64,000 bases of DNA from Rhodanobacter ginsengisoli (GTDB lineage: Bacteria; Pseudomonadota; Gammaproteobacteria; Xanthomonadales; Rhodanobacteraceae), in assembly GCF_042657065.1 (NCBI RefSeq), contig NZ_JBHSNF010000001.1, positions 558,001 to 622,000 of the forward strand, given 5' to 3'. A program made the translations under genes and the position numbers. Below the pieces are notes generated by a model. The model was given only the letters and a program-made list of their open reading frames with translations. It ran no database searches and was not told the origin of the DNA. Shown in pieces: positions 1-9,097 of the stretch (its first letter is position 1; each line of letters starts with the position of its first letter).

Positions 1-2
1 TG

Positions 3-539
3 CGGCTGGATCCGACGCTGCCCCTGCGCGTGGCCCGGCTGGTGGTGATGGGTGGCGCGGTGACCGGCCACGGCAACACCGGCAGGGTGCCGGCGGAATT
101 CAACGTCGGCTTCGATCCGGAGGCGGCACACGTCGTGTTCGAGGCATTTCCGGCGTTCGACCTGATCGACTGGGAGGTCACCTTGCGGCATGCGTTCGAC
201 AATGCGGAATTCGATGACTGGCTGGCCGCCGGCGATCGACGGGCGGACTTTTTCGGAAAGATCGTGGGGGCGGCGCGTCGCTACAACGCCAGCCATGAGC
301 GTAGCGGCCTGATCGCGGCCGACGCGCTGGCGATGGCGGTGGCGCTCGATCCGTCGATCGTCACGCGAAGCGAGACGCGGGCGGTGGCGGTGGAACTGGA
401 CGGACGCCTCACCCGCGGTGCCACCGTGGTGGACTGGGCCGGGCGACTGGGACGTCCGGCCCAGGCCCGCATCGTGCTGGAGGTGGATCAGACCCGCTTT
501 GCCGCGATGGTGCAGCGTGCCCTCGGAGCTCAGCGCTGA
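3..539 (+). CDS. Nucleoside hydrolase (IunH/RihA-type), C-terminal part; 5' end outside window
   Basis: The reading frame is open from the window edge, so the annotated gene begins upstream and only about 178 C-terminal residues are seen. The segment VMGGAVTGHGNTGRVPAEFN is the typical inosine/uridine-preferring nucleoside hydrolase motif, in which the GN..PAEFN stretch contacts the ribose. It is followed by the conserved F-[ND]-x-x-x-D-P-E-A-A-x-x-V block. The C-terminal half contains the helical region with NASHERSG and an acidic DALAMAVALDP segment that normally includes a calcium/ribose contact. The enzyme would split purine or pyrimidine ribonucleosides into base and ribose for salvage. 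Substrate preference cannot be told from this part. The gene ends about 105 bases before rpmE2. Confidence 0.85.
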   Translation, partial: RLDPTLPLRVARLVVMGGAVTGHGNTGRVPAEFNVGFDPEAAHVVFEAFPAFDLIDWEVTLRHAFDNAEFDDWLAAGDRRADFFGKIVGAARRYNASHERSGLIAADALAMAVALDPSIVTRSETRAVAVELDGRLTRGATVVDWAGRLGRPAQARIVLEVDQTRFAAMVQRALGAQR

Positions 540-581
540 TCGCATGCAGGCCCCCCGATTCGGAGCCCACTACCGCCAGAC

Positions 582-611
582 TTGCGGCGAGGAGCGCTTC
601 CTCGTTACAAT
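582..611 (+). promoter_or_regulatory. Probable sigma-70 promoter of rpmE2
   Basis: TTGCGG at 582-587 and TACAAT at 606-611 are separated by 18 bases. This gives a near-consensus promoter with transcription starting around 618, about 27 bases before the L31 start codon. It lies in the short gap after the nucleoside hydrolase gene, so L31 is probably transcribed on its own. Confidence 0.6.
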
Positions 612-644
612 GCCGCTCTTTTCACCACCGCTTTAGAGCCTGTC

Positions 645-899
645 ATGAAGCCTGATATCCATCCGAACAACAAGCCGGTGGTATTCCAGGACCTGTCGTC
701 CGACTTCGCGTTCCTGACCAAGTCGACCATGTCCAGCAAGGAAACCATCAAGTGGGAAGACGGCAATGAGTACCCGCTGATCAAGGTGGATATCTCCAGC
801 CATTCGCATCCGTTCTACACCGGCAAGCAGAAGACGCTGGATGTCGGCGGTCGCGTCGACAAGTTCCGTCGCCGCTACGCGGGCTCCGTCAAGGAGTAA
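645..899 (+). CDS. rpmE2: 50S ribosomal protein L31 type B (zinc-independent form)
   Basis: This 84-residue protein of the large ribosomal subunit begins MKPDIHPNNKPVVFQD and contains the conserved L31 blocks SSHSHPFYTGKQ and RVDKFRRRY. It has no cysteines, so it is the type B (C-minus) paralogue that does without the zinc-binding CxxC pairs of classical RpmE. In organisms with both forms, type B is made during zinc shortage. In Xanthomonadales it is often the main L31, so zinc regulation should not be assumed. The frame is open 21 codons further upstream. The ATG at 645 matches the family start, and the upstream codons fall over the promoter. A hairpin terminator follows at 952-986. Confidence 0.95.
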   Translation: MKPDIHPNNKPVVFQDLSSDFAFLTKSTMSSKETIKWEDGNEYPLIKVDISSHSHPFYTGKQKTLDVGGRVDKFRRRYAGSVKE

Positions 900-951
900 G
901 CGACGGTCGCGGCCATCGTTCGCGGCGGCCGGCCATTGGTATCGAATTCAG

Positions 952-986
952 ACACGGGGTGAGCGCAAGCTTGCCCCGTGTTTTTT
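952..986 (+). terminator. Rho-independent terminator after rpmE2
   Basis: The 8-bp arms ACACGGGG (952-959) and CCCCGTGT (974-981) are followed by a run of T (981-986). The loop holds a further small palindrome, GCAAGCTTGC. This is a convincing intrinsic terminator between rpmE2 and gltA. Confidence 0.75.
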
Positions 987-1177
987 CGTGGCCGGATTTC
1001 GACCATTCGCCATCGAATGCAGGTGGGACCCTGTGCGATAATGGCGGGTGAACTGACGCCGCCGCGTCGGTTGCATCGCCTGCCTGCCCCGGTACGCGAT
1101 ACCCAGACATTCCCCTCGCCGGGCGGCGCCGTCATCGCGGTAGCCGCTGGTGGTGACCCACATGTAAGGAGGTTTCC

Positions 1178-2473
1178 GTGTCCGATTCCCATATCGTCAA
1201 GCTGGTCGATGAGTCGAGCAAACGCAGCAGTGAGCTGCCGTTGGTCAGCGGTACGCTCGGCCCGGCCTGCATCGACATCAGCACGCTGTACAAGGACACG
1301 GGGCATTACACCTACGATCCTGGCTACGGCAGCACCGCCAGCACCAAGAGCGCGATCACCTACATCGACGGTGACCAGGGCGTGCTGCTGTATCGCGGCT
1401 ACCCGATCGAGCAGCTGGCGGAAAACTCCAGTTTCCTCGAGGTGTCCTACCTGCTGCTCAACGGAGAGCTGCCGGACAAGGAGCAGTTCGCCAGCTTCGA
1501 GCACGACATCACGCATCACACGATGATGCACGAGGCACAGAAGAACTTCTTCCAGGGCTTCCGCCACGACGCACACCCGATGGCGATGCTTGCCGCCGCG
1601 GTCGCCTCCCTGTCGGCGTTCTACCATGACAATCTGAGCGTCGACGATCCGGCTGACCGCAAGCTCGCCGCGATCCGCCTGATCGCCAAGATGCCGACGA
1701 TCGCTGCTGCCTGCTACCGCTATTCGGTGGGCTGGCCGCTGCGTTACCCGCGCAACAACCTGGAATATGTCGACCGCTTCCTGCACATGATGTTCGAAGT
1801 GCCGAGCGAGCCGCTGCAGATGAACCCGGTGGCCGCCAGGGCGCTAGACCTGCTGTTCATCCTGCATGCCGATCACGAGCAGAACGCGTCCACCTCGACC
1901 GTGCGTCTGGTCGGCTCGACGGGCGCGAATCCGTACGCATCGATCGCTGCCGGTATCACCGCCCTGTGGGGTCCGGCGCATGGCGGCGCCAACGAGGCGG
2001 TGCTCAAGCAGCTGGAGGAGATCGGCAGCCCGGACAATGTCGAGTCGGCGATCCTGCGTGCGAAGGACAAGAACGACAGCTTCCGCCTGATGGGTTTCGG
2101 TCACCGCGTGTACAAGAACTTCGATCCCCGCGCCAAGATCATTCGCGAGATGTGTCACAAGGTGCTGGCCGAACTGGGTGTCAAGGACCCGCTGCTGGAT
2201 GTCGCGATGAAGCTGGAAGAGGCGGCGCTGAAGGACGAGTACTTCATCGAGCGCAAGCTGTATCCGAATGTCGATTTCTATTCGGGCATCATCTACAAGG
2301 CACTGGGCATTCCCACCGAGATGTTCACCGTGATGTTCGCGATAGCGCGCACTTCCGGCTGGATTGCCCACTGGATCGAGCAGCATGAAACACCGGGATC
2401 GCGGATCGGCCGTCCGCGCCAGGTCTATACCGGTGCCGATGTGCGCGATTACGTGCCGACCGCGAAGCGCTGA
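1178..2473 (+). CDS. gltA: Citrate synthase (type II, hexameric)
   Basis: This 431-residue protein condenses acetyl-CoA and oxaloacetate to citrate, the first step of the TCA cycle. The catalytic triad of the family is visible: His268 in WGPAHGGANEA, His309 in GFGHRVYKNFDPRA and Asp366 in YPNVDFYSG. The N-terminal beta-rich domain and the length match the Gram-negative, NADH-sensitive type II enzymes. The start is GTG at 1178, chosen because a perfect AAGGAGG Shine-Dalgarno sequence lies at 1166-1172 and the N-terminus lines up with the family. A GATAAT box at 1037-1042 could be its -10 element, but no good -35 is seen. It ends at a bidirectional terminator shared with the opposing gene. Confidence 0.97.
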   Translation: MSDSHIVKLVDESSKRSSELPLVSGTLGPACIDISTLYKDTGHYTYDPGYGSTASTKSAITYIDGDQGVLLYRGYPIEQLAENSSFLEVSYLLLNGELPDKEQFASFEHDITHHTMMHEAQKNFFQGFRHDAHPMAMLAAAVASLSAFYHDNLSVDDPADRKLAAIRLIAKMPTIAAACYRYSVGWPLRYPRNNLEYVDRFLHMMFEVPSEPLQMNPVAARALDLLFILHADHEQNASTSTVRLVGSTGANPYASIAAGITALWGPAHGGANEAVLKQLEEIGSPDNVESAILRAKDKNDSFRLMGFGHRVYKNFDPRAKIIREMCHKVLAELGVKDPLLDVAMKLEEAALKDEYFIERKLYPNVDFYSGIIYKALGIPTEMFTVMFAIARTSGWIAHWIEQHETPGSRIGRPRQVYTGADVRDYVPTAKR

Positions 2474-2524
2474 GCGCCGTGTCGATGCCGACGGGCGGCT
2501 GAGGTTCCCCGACCCGCCCAATGA

Positions 2525-2554
2525 AAAACGCCCCGGCTTCGGTCGGGGCGTTTT
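2525..2554. terminator. Bidirectional terminator between gltA and the opposing gene
   Basis: AAAACGCCCC and GGGGCGTTTT are perfectly complementary around a short GGCTTCGGTC centre containing the stable TTCG loop. A-tract and T-tract sit on the two sides, so it can stop transcription from both gltA and the convergent gene ending at 2570. Confidence 0.85.
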
Positions 2555-2569
2555 CGTTGGGGAAACGGC

Positions 2570-3241
2570 TCAGCGCAACGCAGCGGTCAATTGCTGTTCG
2601 AAGGCGTCATCGGAGTCTTCATCCAGCAGCATTTCCACCTGGGCCAGCGTGGCGCGGCGCATCGGCCGGTCATCGGTCCGGTTCAGCGGCGCCTGGCGCA
2701 GCGCATCCCGCGGCAGCACGGTGAGGTCAAAGGGGAGCTCGTCGGCGGCGAACAGCAGTACCGGGTATTCGGGTTGCTCGTCGCGGCCGTAGCGCAAGCG
2801 GCGAACCTGCGCCTCGATCGGCACGCCGTGTTCGCGCAGGTACAGTGCGACTGCATCCGGGTCGTCACTGAATACATGCAGGCATACGGCCGAGTGCGCA
2901 TCCGCGGTGCCTTCGAGTACGGCGCCGACCAGACGGGGCTCGAACGTGGCCAGGAAACCCATGGCTTCCACCGCTGCCTCGCGCCGCTGCCGCAACAAGC
3001 GTGGCTGGCTGTCGGCGAGGAACAATCGCTGGTGTTCGCGCAGTGCCCGCTCGATCTCCAGGTTGCGTGGCAGCGCCTGGGTGTCGACGATGCCGAGGCG
3101 CTCGGCCGCCTTCAGTTTGGCGTGATGGAAGTCGCGAATGCCGTGCTCGCTCATCAGGCGAGCGGCTTCCTGTGCGACGCGCAGACGATTGCGCTGCAAT
3201 CGGTCATGCGCGTGGATGCGGTGGTGTTCGCCTCGGGACAT
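2570..3241 (-). CDS. Conserved nucleotidyltransferase-like protein of unknown role
   Basis: This 223-residue protein is conserved in Pseudomonas and Xanthomonadales, where relatives sit near ponA and carry unreliable names. The N-terminal third is a highly basic helical region (HRIHAHDRLQRNRLRVAQEA). The centre has RLVGAVLEGTADAHS followed by a hydrophobic strand and a conserved EYPVLLFAADELPFDLTVLP block, resembling a nucleotidyltransferase fold. I recognise the family pattern but not a proven activity. ATG at 3241 was chosen because GAGGAG stands just upstream on the minus strand; an in-frame start at 3289 lacks such a site. It lies 70 bases downstream of ponA on the same strand, so co-transcription is likely. 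Confidence 0.7.
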   Translation of the reverse strand: MSRGEHHRIHAHDRLQRNRLRVAQEAARLMSEHGIRDFHHAKLKAAERLGIVDTQALPRNLEIERALREHQRLFLADSQPRLLRQRREAAVEAMGFLATFEPRLVGAVLEGTADAHSAVCLHVFSDDPDAVALYLREHGVPIEAQVRRLRYGRDEQPEYPVLLFAADELPFDLTVLPRDALRQAPLNRTDDRPMRRATLAQVEMLLDEDSDDAFEQQLTAALR

Positions 3242-3311
3242 GGCGCACTCCTCATCTGTCGGTGGGCGGCACGGGGGCGAAGCCCGCATGACCGGGACTC
3301 CCCCCAGGGAT

Positions 3312-5837
3312 TCAGAAGATGTCGTAGGCGTGCTGCTGATCCTGCTCCTTCTGCTGGGCCGCCTGACTGCGCAGCCGATCGATGTCTTCCACCTTGAACA
3401 TCTCGTTCATGCCGTCCGGATCGGACGACGAGGTGGGCAGGCCGTTCTGCCGGTTGATCCATACCGTACTGATTCCCGGCGGCATCGGCAACGTGCTCAG
3501 TGGCAGACCCTTCAGCGCGGCGCCCATGTACTCCATCCAGATCGGCAGCGCGGCCTTGGCGCCGAATTCGCCGCGACCCAGCGAGCTGTAGTCGTCGAAG
3601 CCCACCCACACCGCCGTCGACAGGTCTTCGTTGAAGCCGACAAACCACGCATCGCGGTGATCGTTGGTGGAACCGGTCTTGCCGGCCAGATCGGCGCGAT
3701 CCAGCGCGCGCGCCGCCGAGCCGGTGCCGTGCAGGATCACGTCCTTCATCATCGAGGTGATCAGGTAATCGTTGCGGGGGCCGATGACGTGCGGTGCCAG
3801 CACTGGTGGATGAGTGCTTTCGTCGTGCACGTCGGCCGGCAGGACTGCTTCACCCACGCCATCGACACTGCTGGGGGCTGCCGGTGCTGCCTCGGCGCTG
3901 GCCACGCTGTTGCCGGGTGTCTTGTTCATCTCGGTGGGAGGCGGGCCGGGTGGGTTGGTGTCCAGCAGCCGCTCCTGGCAGTTGCGGCAGGCGCGTGCGG
4001 GATTGGCCACGTAGATCGGCTTGCCGTCCCGGTCATCGATCTCGTGAATGAAATACGGTGTGACCAGGTAGCCGCCGTTGGCGAACACGGCGTAGCCGCG
4101 GGCCATGCTCATCGGCGACACCGAGGCGGTGCCCAGCGCCATCGACAGATTGGCGGGTATCGCATCGAGCGAGAAGCCGAAGCGGGTGGCGTATTCACGC
4201 ACGAAGCGCACGCCGACGGCGTCGAGCAGGCGCACCGAGACCAGATTCTTCGATTGCACCAGCGCTTCGCGCAAGCGCATGGGCCCGGCGAACTTCCCGT
4301 CATCGTTGGATGGGGTCCAGATGCCGTTCGGTCGCGACGGATCGGGCAGTGCCAACGGCGCATCGTTGATGATCGATGCCGGGGTGAACCCGCGCTCGAA
4401 TGCGGCCGAATACAGATACGGCTTGAAGCTGGATCCGGGCTGGCGTGCCGCCATCACTGCGCGGTTGAACTTGCTGCGCGCGAAGTTGAAGCCGCCCACC
4501 AGGGCCTGGATCGAGCCATCTTCCGGATTGATCGAGGTCAACCCGGCCTGCGCGGCGGGGATCTGTGCAAGCTGCCACTCCCCCTTGTCATCGCGCGCGA
4601 GCCGGATGATGTCGCCCCGCTTGAGCACGCTGTCCACGCGGGTTGGCGCAGCGCCGACCCGGTCATCATTGATATGCGGCCGGGCCCAGCTCATGCCGGC
4701 CAGGTCGAGAATGACGTTCTCGTGGCTGGGAAGATAAATCGTGGCCTGCTTGGCATCGCTGGCCGTGACCAGGCCAGGCTGCATGCCCGAGATGCTGCCG
4801 TAATTCGACAGCAGACGGTCGTAGTCCGACTCGCCGGCGCTGGCGGGCAGATCCTGATGGGCCTCGGGGCCGCGCCAGCCATGCCGATGATCGTAGGCAA
4901 TCAATCCGTTGCGCACGGCATCCACCGCAGTTTGCTGACGATCGCTCTGCACCGTGGTCCTGACTACGTAACCTTCGGTGAGCGCGTCATTGCCGAGCCG
5001 GTCGAGCACCTGTCGGCGGACCATCTCCGCCAGATACGGTGCATCCACCTCGATGGGTTGCTCATGCGGGTAGGCGTGGTTCGGCTCGGCCACTGCCTGT
5101 TCATACACGGGCTTGGTGATGTAACCGTGCCGCAGCATCTCGCCCAGTACCCAGTTGCGCCGGGCGATCCCGCGCTTGGGACTGTTGATCGGATTGACCG
5201 CCGAGGGCAGCTGGAAGGTCGAGGCCAGCATCGCGCATTCGGCGACGGTCAGCTGATCCAGGGTCTTGCCGTAGTAATACTCCGCTGCCGCGGCCACGCC
5301 GTAGGCGCGATGGCCGAGAAACATCTTGTTGAGATACAGCTCGAGGATCTGATCCTTGCTGAGCTCGTGCTCGATGCGCAGCGCGATGAAAATCTCGGTG
5401 AGCTTGCGCGAGTACAGCTTCTCAGGGCTGAGGAAGAAGTTCCGCGCGACCTGCTGGGTGATCGTCGAGCCACCGGGTCCCTTGTCGCCACCGGTGACGA
5501 TCACGTGCCAGCCCGCGCGCGCGATGCCGTGCCAGTCCACCCCGGGATGGTGGTAGAAGTCGGCATCCTCGGCCGAGAGCACCGCGTGCTTGAGCCGGTC
5601 GGGCACGTCGGCGATGTCCACCGGGATGCGCCGGGTCTCGCCGAAGCTGGCAATCAGCTTTCCATCGGCGCTCAGCACGCGCAGCGGCACCTGCATGTGA
5701 TAGTCCTTGAGGACTGTCACCGAAGGAAGTCTTGGTGCTATCAGCCAATACGCCACGCCAACCGCGACAACTGCCAGAAGCAAACCGGAAAAGGCCAGGA
5801 TCAGTGCCCAGCGCAACAAACGCTTGAAAATTTGCAT
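3312..5837 (-). CDS. mrcA: Penicillin-binding protein 1A (bifunctional glycosyltransferase/transpeptidase)
   Basis: This 841-residue class A PBP polymerises and cross-links peptidoglycan at the inner membrane. A cytoplasmic tip and one membrane anchor (about 9-32) are followed by the glycosyltransferase domain with catalytic Glu90 in EDADFY and GGSTITQQ (122-129). Next comes an OB-like insert, then the transpeptidase domain with nucleophile Ser469 in SSFK, S529-K-N and the KTG triad at 719-721. A Pro/Ala-rich insert (about 628-680) separates the last two motifs. It is divergent from pilMNOPQ, the order known from Pseudomonas ponA-pilM. Its probable outer-membrane activator LpoA is encoded near 61 kb in this window. 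Confidence 0.96.
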   Translation of the reverse strand: MQIFKRLLRWALILAFSGLLLAVVAVGVAYWLIAPRLPSVTVLKDYHMQVPLRVLSADGKLIASFGETRRIPVDIADVPDRLKHAVLSAEDADFYHHPGVDWHGIARAGWHVIVTGGDKGPGGSTITQQVARNFFLSPEKLYSRKLTEIFIALRIEHELSKDQILELYLNKMFLGHRAYGVAAAAEYYYGKTLDQLTVAECAMLASTFQLPSAVNPINSPKRGIARRNWVLGEMLRHGYITKPVYEQAVAEPNHAYPHEQPIEVDAPYLAEMVRRQVLDRLGNDALTEGYVVRTTVQSDRQQTAVDAVRNGLIAYDHRHGWRGPEAHQDLPASAGESDYDRLLSNYGSISGMQPGLVTASDAKQATIYLPSHENVILDLAGMSWARPHINDDRVGAAPTRVDSVLKRGDIIRLARDDKGEWQLAQIPAAQAGLTSINPEDGSIQALVGGFNFARSKFNRAVMAARQPGSSFKPYLYSAAFERGFTPASIINDAPLALPDPSRPNGIWTPSNDDGKFAGPMRLREALVQSKNLVSVRLLDAVGVRFVREYATRFGFSLDAIPANLSMALGTASVSPMSMARGYAVFANGGYLVTPYFIHEIDDRDGKPIYVANPARACRNCQERLLDTNPPGPPPTEMNKTPGNSVASAEAAPAAPSSVDGVGEAVLPADVHDESTHPPVLAPHVIGPRNDYLITSMMKDVILHGTGSAARALDRADLAGKTGSTNDHRDAWFVGFNEDLSTAVWVGFDDYSSLGRGEFGAKAALPIWMEYMGAALKGLPLSTLPMPPGISTVWINRQNGLPTSSSDPDGMNEMFKVEDIDRLRSQAAQQKEQDQQHAYDIF

Positions 5838-6001
5838 GGTGTGGGGATAGCGAGACCTGAGTCAAAACATGGCAGAGTATAGATGTAGCAGTATTCGACG
5901 CATGAGATGTGCGTCGGTTAAAGCAAGGGTCGGGCCATCCGACCATTGCTGCAAATGTGGTGGACATCACGTCAATTACTTGAGAAAGTCGCCGTAGACC
6001 G

Positions 6002-6030
6002 TTGCCTTTACGTCAAATTTTCGATTTAAT
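6002..6030 (+). promoter_or_regulatory. Probable sigma-70 promoter of the pilMNOPQ operon
   Basis: TTGCCT (6002-6007) and TTTAAT (6025-6030) are spaced by exactly 17 bases in the 252-base divergent region between ponA and pilM. The predicted leader is about 53 bases, ending in AAGGGGGA ahead of the GTG start at 6090. On the other strand TATACT near 5878 may belong to ponA, but it has no clear -35. Nothing else was recognised in this gap. Confidence 0.5.
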
Positions 6031-6089
6031 GCCAGTGCGCATCCCGCCAGGATTCTGGTTCGGGGCGTCAGCGGCAAGGGGGAAACACC

Positions 6090-7148
6090 GTGGGGCTCTT
6101 TACACCGAAGAAGCCGGCGCTGATTGGTGTCGACATCAGTTCGACTGCCGTCAAGTTGCTGCAGCTAAGTCAAGCGGGCGGTCGTTATCGCGTGGAGCAT
6201 TACGCGGTCGAGCCACTGCCACCCAATGCCGTGGTCGAAAAGAACATCGTCGAGGTCGAGGCGGTCGGTGACGCGATTCGTCGCGCGCTGGCCCGCTCGG
6301 GTTCGAAGCTCAAGCATGCGGCGGCCGCAGTGGCCGGGTCGGCGGTGATCACCCGTATCATTCCGATGGCCAGCGAGCTTTCCGACGACGATCTGGAAGG
6401 CCAGATCCAGGTCGAGGCCAACCAGTACATTCCGTACCCGATCGATGAGGTAAGCCTCGATTACGAGGTGGTCGGCCCGGTACGCGACAACCCCGACATG
6501 AACAACGTGCTGCTCGCTGCCTCGCGCACCGAGAACGTGGACATGCGGGTGGCTGCACTGGATCTGGGCGGACTCACCGCTGGCGTGATCGATGTCGAGG
6601 CGTTCGCGATGGAGAACGCCTTCGCGATGGTCGCCGATCAGCTCAACGTCGGCCGCGATGCCCTGGTGGCCGTGGTCGACATCGGCGCCACCATGACCAC
6701 ACTGTCGGTGTTGCGCAATCAGCGCACGATCTACTCGCGCGAACAGGTTTTCGGCGGCAAGCAGTTGACCGACGAGATCATGCGTCGCTTCGGGCTCTCC
6801 TATGAGGAGGCCGGTCGTGCCAAGCGCAAGGGCGGCTTGCCCGAATCCTATGAGACCGAGGCGCTGGAGCCATTCAAGGAATCGTTGATCCAGCAGATAA
6901 GTCGCTTGCTGCAATTTTTCTTTGCGGGCAGTGAATACAGCAAGGTCGATCAGGTCGTGCTGGCCGGTGGCTGCGCCTCGATCGAAGGGCTGGGCCCGAT
7001 GCTGGAAGAGCAGCTCGGGGTGCCCTGCGTGGTTGCCAATCCGCTGGCGCGCATGTCGTTGTCTCCGCGGGTACAGGCACAGTCGCTGGCACAGGACGCG
7101 CCCGCACTGATGATCGCGGTCGGCCTCGCCCTGAGGAGCTTCGACTGA
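6090..7148 (+). CDS. pilM: Type IV pilus inner-membrane platform protein PilM
   Basis: This 352-residue actin-like ATP-binding protein of the FtsA/MreB superfamily forms the cytoplasmic ring of the type IV pilus alignment complex and binds the PilN N-terminus. Visible features are an N-terminal phosphate-1-type block (LIGVDISSTAVKLLQL), the central VVDIGATMTTLSVL phosphate-2 motif and the C-terminal VVLAGGCASIEGL adenosine motif. The start is GTG at 6090, with AAGGGGGA ten bases upstream and an N-terminus (GLFTPKKPALIGVDI) typical of the family. The stop overlaps the pilN start by one base (TGATG). It is the first gene of pilMNOPQ. Confidence 0.96.
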   Translation: MGLFTPKKPALIGVDISSTAVKLLQLSQAGGRYRVEHYAVEPLPPNAVVEKNIVEVEAVGDAIRRALARSGSKLKHAAAAVAGSAVITRIIPMASELSDDDLEGQIQVEANQYIPYPIDEVSLDYEVVGPVRDNPDMNNVLLAASRTENVDMRVAALDLGGLTAGVIDVEAFAMENAFAMVADQLNVGRDALVAVVDIGATMTTLSVLRNQRTIYSREQVFGGKQLTDEIMRRFGLSYEEAGRAKRKGGLPESYETEALEPFKESLIQQISRLLQFFFAGSEYSKVDQVVLAGGCASIEGLGPMLEEQLGVPCVVANPLARMSLSPRVQAQSLAQDAPALMIAVGLALRSFD

Positions 7149-7891
7149 TGGCACACGTCAATCTACTTCCATGGCGCGCCGAGCGGCGCAAGCAACGCGA
7201 ACGCGAGTTCTACATGCAACTCGCCGCGGCCTTCGTGGTCGCCCTGGGTGTACTGCTGCTGTGGATCTTCTGGATGGATCAGCGCATCGACAACCAGAAC
7301 GATCGCAACGCGTACCTGCAAACCGAAATCAAGCAGCTCGACGTGCGCATTGCCAAGATCAAGGATCTGGAGAAGGTGCGCGAGCACCTGCTGGCGCGCA
7401 AGCAGATCATCGAGCAACTGCAGGCGGATCGTTCGCAGATGGTCCATCTGTTCGATGAGCTGGTGAAGACGATTCCCTCCAGCGCACGGTTGACCGGGCT
7501 GAAGCAGAGCGGTCAAGCCATGACGCTGGACGGCGTGGCGCAATCGAACGCGAGCGTCGCCGAGTACATGCGCAACATCGAGGCCTCCCCCTGGATGGGA
7601 CATGCCGACCTGAGGAAAACCGAAAATACCCACGACGCCACCCGCATGCCGTACGTATTCGGGCTGAATGTGGCGCTGAGCCGACCCAAGACGGATGAGG
7701 TCGATGCCGGCAAGACGCCGGTGATGCCGGGTGAAGCCAGTTCCACTGCGGCTCCGGCGGCGGCAATTCCGGCCGGGGTCAGCAACGCTGCCAAGGCGAT
7801 GACCGGCGTGCCACAGAATCCCGCAGCTGCACCGGCGGTGCCGGATGCCAAACCGGCGACTGCGCCAGTTGCCAAGGGAGGGGTCAGGTGA
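7148..7891 (+). CDS. pilN: Type IV pilus alignment protein PilN
   Basis: This 247-residue bitopic inner-membrane protein has a cytoplasmic tail MAHVNLLPWRAERRKQRERE; the NLLPWR motif is the known PilM-binding peptide of the family. One membrane span (about 25-42) is followed by a coiled coil (about 50-95) and a ferredoxin-like periplasmic domain. The C-terminus carries an Ala/Pro-rich extension of about 60 residues after the conserved domain, longer than in many relatives. It pairs with PilO in the periplasm. It overlaps pilM and pilO by single bases, pointing to coupled translation. Confidence 0.95.
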   Translation: MAHVNLLPWRAERRKQREREFYMQLAAAFVVALGVLLLWIFWMDQRIDNQNDRNAYLQTEIKQLDVRIAKIKDLEKVREHLLARKQIIEQLQADRSQMVHLFDELVKTIPSSARLTGLKQSGQAMTLDGVAQSNASVAEYMRNIEASPWMGHADLRKTENTHDATRMPYVFGLNVALSRPKTDEVDAGKTPVMPGEASSTAAPAAAIPAGVSNAAKAMTGVPQNPAAAPAVPDAKPATAPVAKGGVR

Positions 7892-8535
7892 TGAGCTTTC
7901 TAAACGACATCCAGAACCTCGACCGCAACAACGTCGGTGGCTGGCCGCAGTCGGTCAAGGTGTTCTTCACCGGTCTGCTGTGCGCGGTCGTCCTGCTGGT
8001 CGGCTGGTACTTCTTCGTCAGCGATCAACAGGATTCGCTGGCGACACTGGCCGGCAAGGAAAACCAGCTCAAGCAGGAGTTCTCGACCAAACAAGCCAAA
8101 TCGGTGAATCTCGAGGCGCTGCAGCAGCAGCTCGACGAGATGCAGGACATGCTGCGCCAGTTGCTGCGTCAGCTGCCAAGCAAGACCGAAATGCCCGAAT
8201 TGCTGATCGATATTTCGCAGACGGCGCAGTCGGCGGGACTGGAGACTGAATTGTTCCAGCCTGGCCCCGAAACCAAGAAAGATTTTTATGCGGAGAAGCC
8301 GATCACGCTGCGCATGAGCGGTACCTATCACCAGTTCGGCACATTCATCAGTGGTGTGGCGTCACTGCCACGAGTGGTGATCCTGACCCTGCATGATGTC
8401 TCGTTGACCCCGAAAGGACCGAGCAAGGGTGAGGGCAGCGGCCAGCTTGTGCTGCAGGGCACGGTAAAGACCTATCGTTATCTGGATGACGAGGAGAGCA
8501 CCACCCCGGGCAGCAAGGCGAGGGGGGCGAAATGA
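7891..8535 (+). CDS. pilO: Type IV pilus alignment protein PilO
   Basis: This 214-residue inner-membrane protein starts with an NDIQNLDRNNVGGWPQ tail, one membrane span (about 25-43), a Gln-rich coiled coil (about 55-105) and a periplasmic ferredoxin-like core. It forms heterodimers with PilN and links the platform to the PilP/PilQ secretin. ATG at 7891 is preferred over the in-frame GTG at 7888 because AAGGGAGGGG ends at 7883 and the ATG overlaps the pilN stop as TGATG. It overlaps pilP by four bases. Confidence 0.95.
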   Translation: MSFLNDIQNLDRNNVGGWPQSVKVFFTGLLCAVVLLVGWYFFVSDQQDSLATLAGKENQLKQEFSTKQAKSVNLEALQQQLDEMQDMLRQLLRQLPSKTEMPELLIDISQTAQSAGLETELFQPGPETKKDFYAEKPITLRMSGTYHQFGTFISGVASLPRVVILTLHDVSLTPKGPSKGEGSGQLVLQGTVKTYRYLDDEESTTPGSKARGAK

Positions 8536-9077
8536 TGAACAAGTCGATTGCCATCAAGCCGACCCAGGCTGCGCGTCTCCTGATCATGCTGACTGCGGCC
8601 GTGGTGCTCAGTGGTTGCACCCGCGGCATGTCGGATCTGCGCAGTTGGGTCGCGCAGGAAAAGGCCAAGAAAGGCGTGCCGATCCAGCCTTTGCCCGTGA
8701 TCAAGACCTTCGAAACGTTCAAATACGACGATCAGGATCGACGCGATCCATTCAGTCCGAGCACGGCAGAGTTGCAGACCACCAGCAGTACCAGTGGTCC
8801 GCGACCGGATGCCAATCGCGCCAAGGAGCCCTTGGAAATGTTCGCATTGGACAGCCTCAAGATGGTGGGTACGGTCGGTGTCGGCGCGAACATGGAAGTC
8901 CTGATCAAGGATCCGGGTGGCGTGATCCATCGTGTCCACGTCAATGAATACATGGGTCAGAACTACGGGCATATCACCGCGATCAGTGAAGACCACATCG
9001 ATCTGGTCGAGCTGGTATCCAACGGTAATGGTGGCTGGATGGAACGTCCTGCCAGCATCGCGCTCGGCGAGCAATAG
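8532..9077 (+). CDS. pilP: Type IV pilus assembly lipoprotein PilP
   Basis: This 181-residue inner-membrane lipoprotein has a signal sequence ending in the lipobox VLSGC (Cys29). A flexible linker follows, then the conserved beta-sandwich starting around FKYDDQDRRDPFSP, with LDSLKMVGTV and VHVNEYMGQNYGHI blocks. PilP binds the PilN/PilO dimer and the N0 domain of PilQ, bridging inner and outer membranes. Two adjacent ATG codons (8532, 8535) are possible; the first gives the ATGA overlap with pilO. A 20-base gap with GGAAATACAGGGG leads to pilQ. Confidence 0.95.
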   Translation: MMNKSIAIKPTQAARLLIMLTAAVVLSGCTRGMSDLRSWVAQEKAKKGVPIQPLPVIKTFETFKYDDQDRRDPFSPSTAELQTTSSTSGPRPDANRAKEPLEMFALDSLKMVGTVGVGANMEVLIKDPGGVIHRVHVNEYMGQNYGHITAISEDHIDLVELVSNGNGGWMERPASIALGEQ

Positions 9078-9097
9078 GAAATACAGGGGCAGATGCA

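Noticed and set aside
3138..5882. A 914-codon open frame on the plus strand opposite ponA
   Set aside because: It is antisense to a clearly conserved PBP1A gene, its composition is His/Arg/Gly-rich with no domain, and it has no start signals. Long shadow frames are expected at this GC content.
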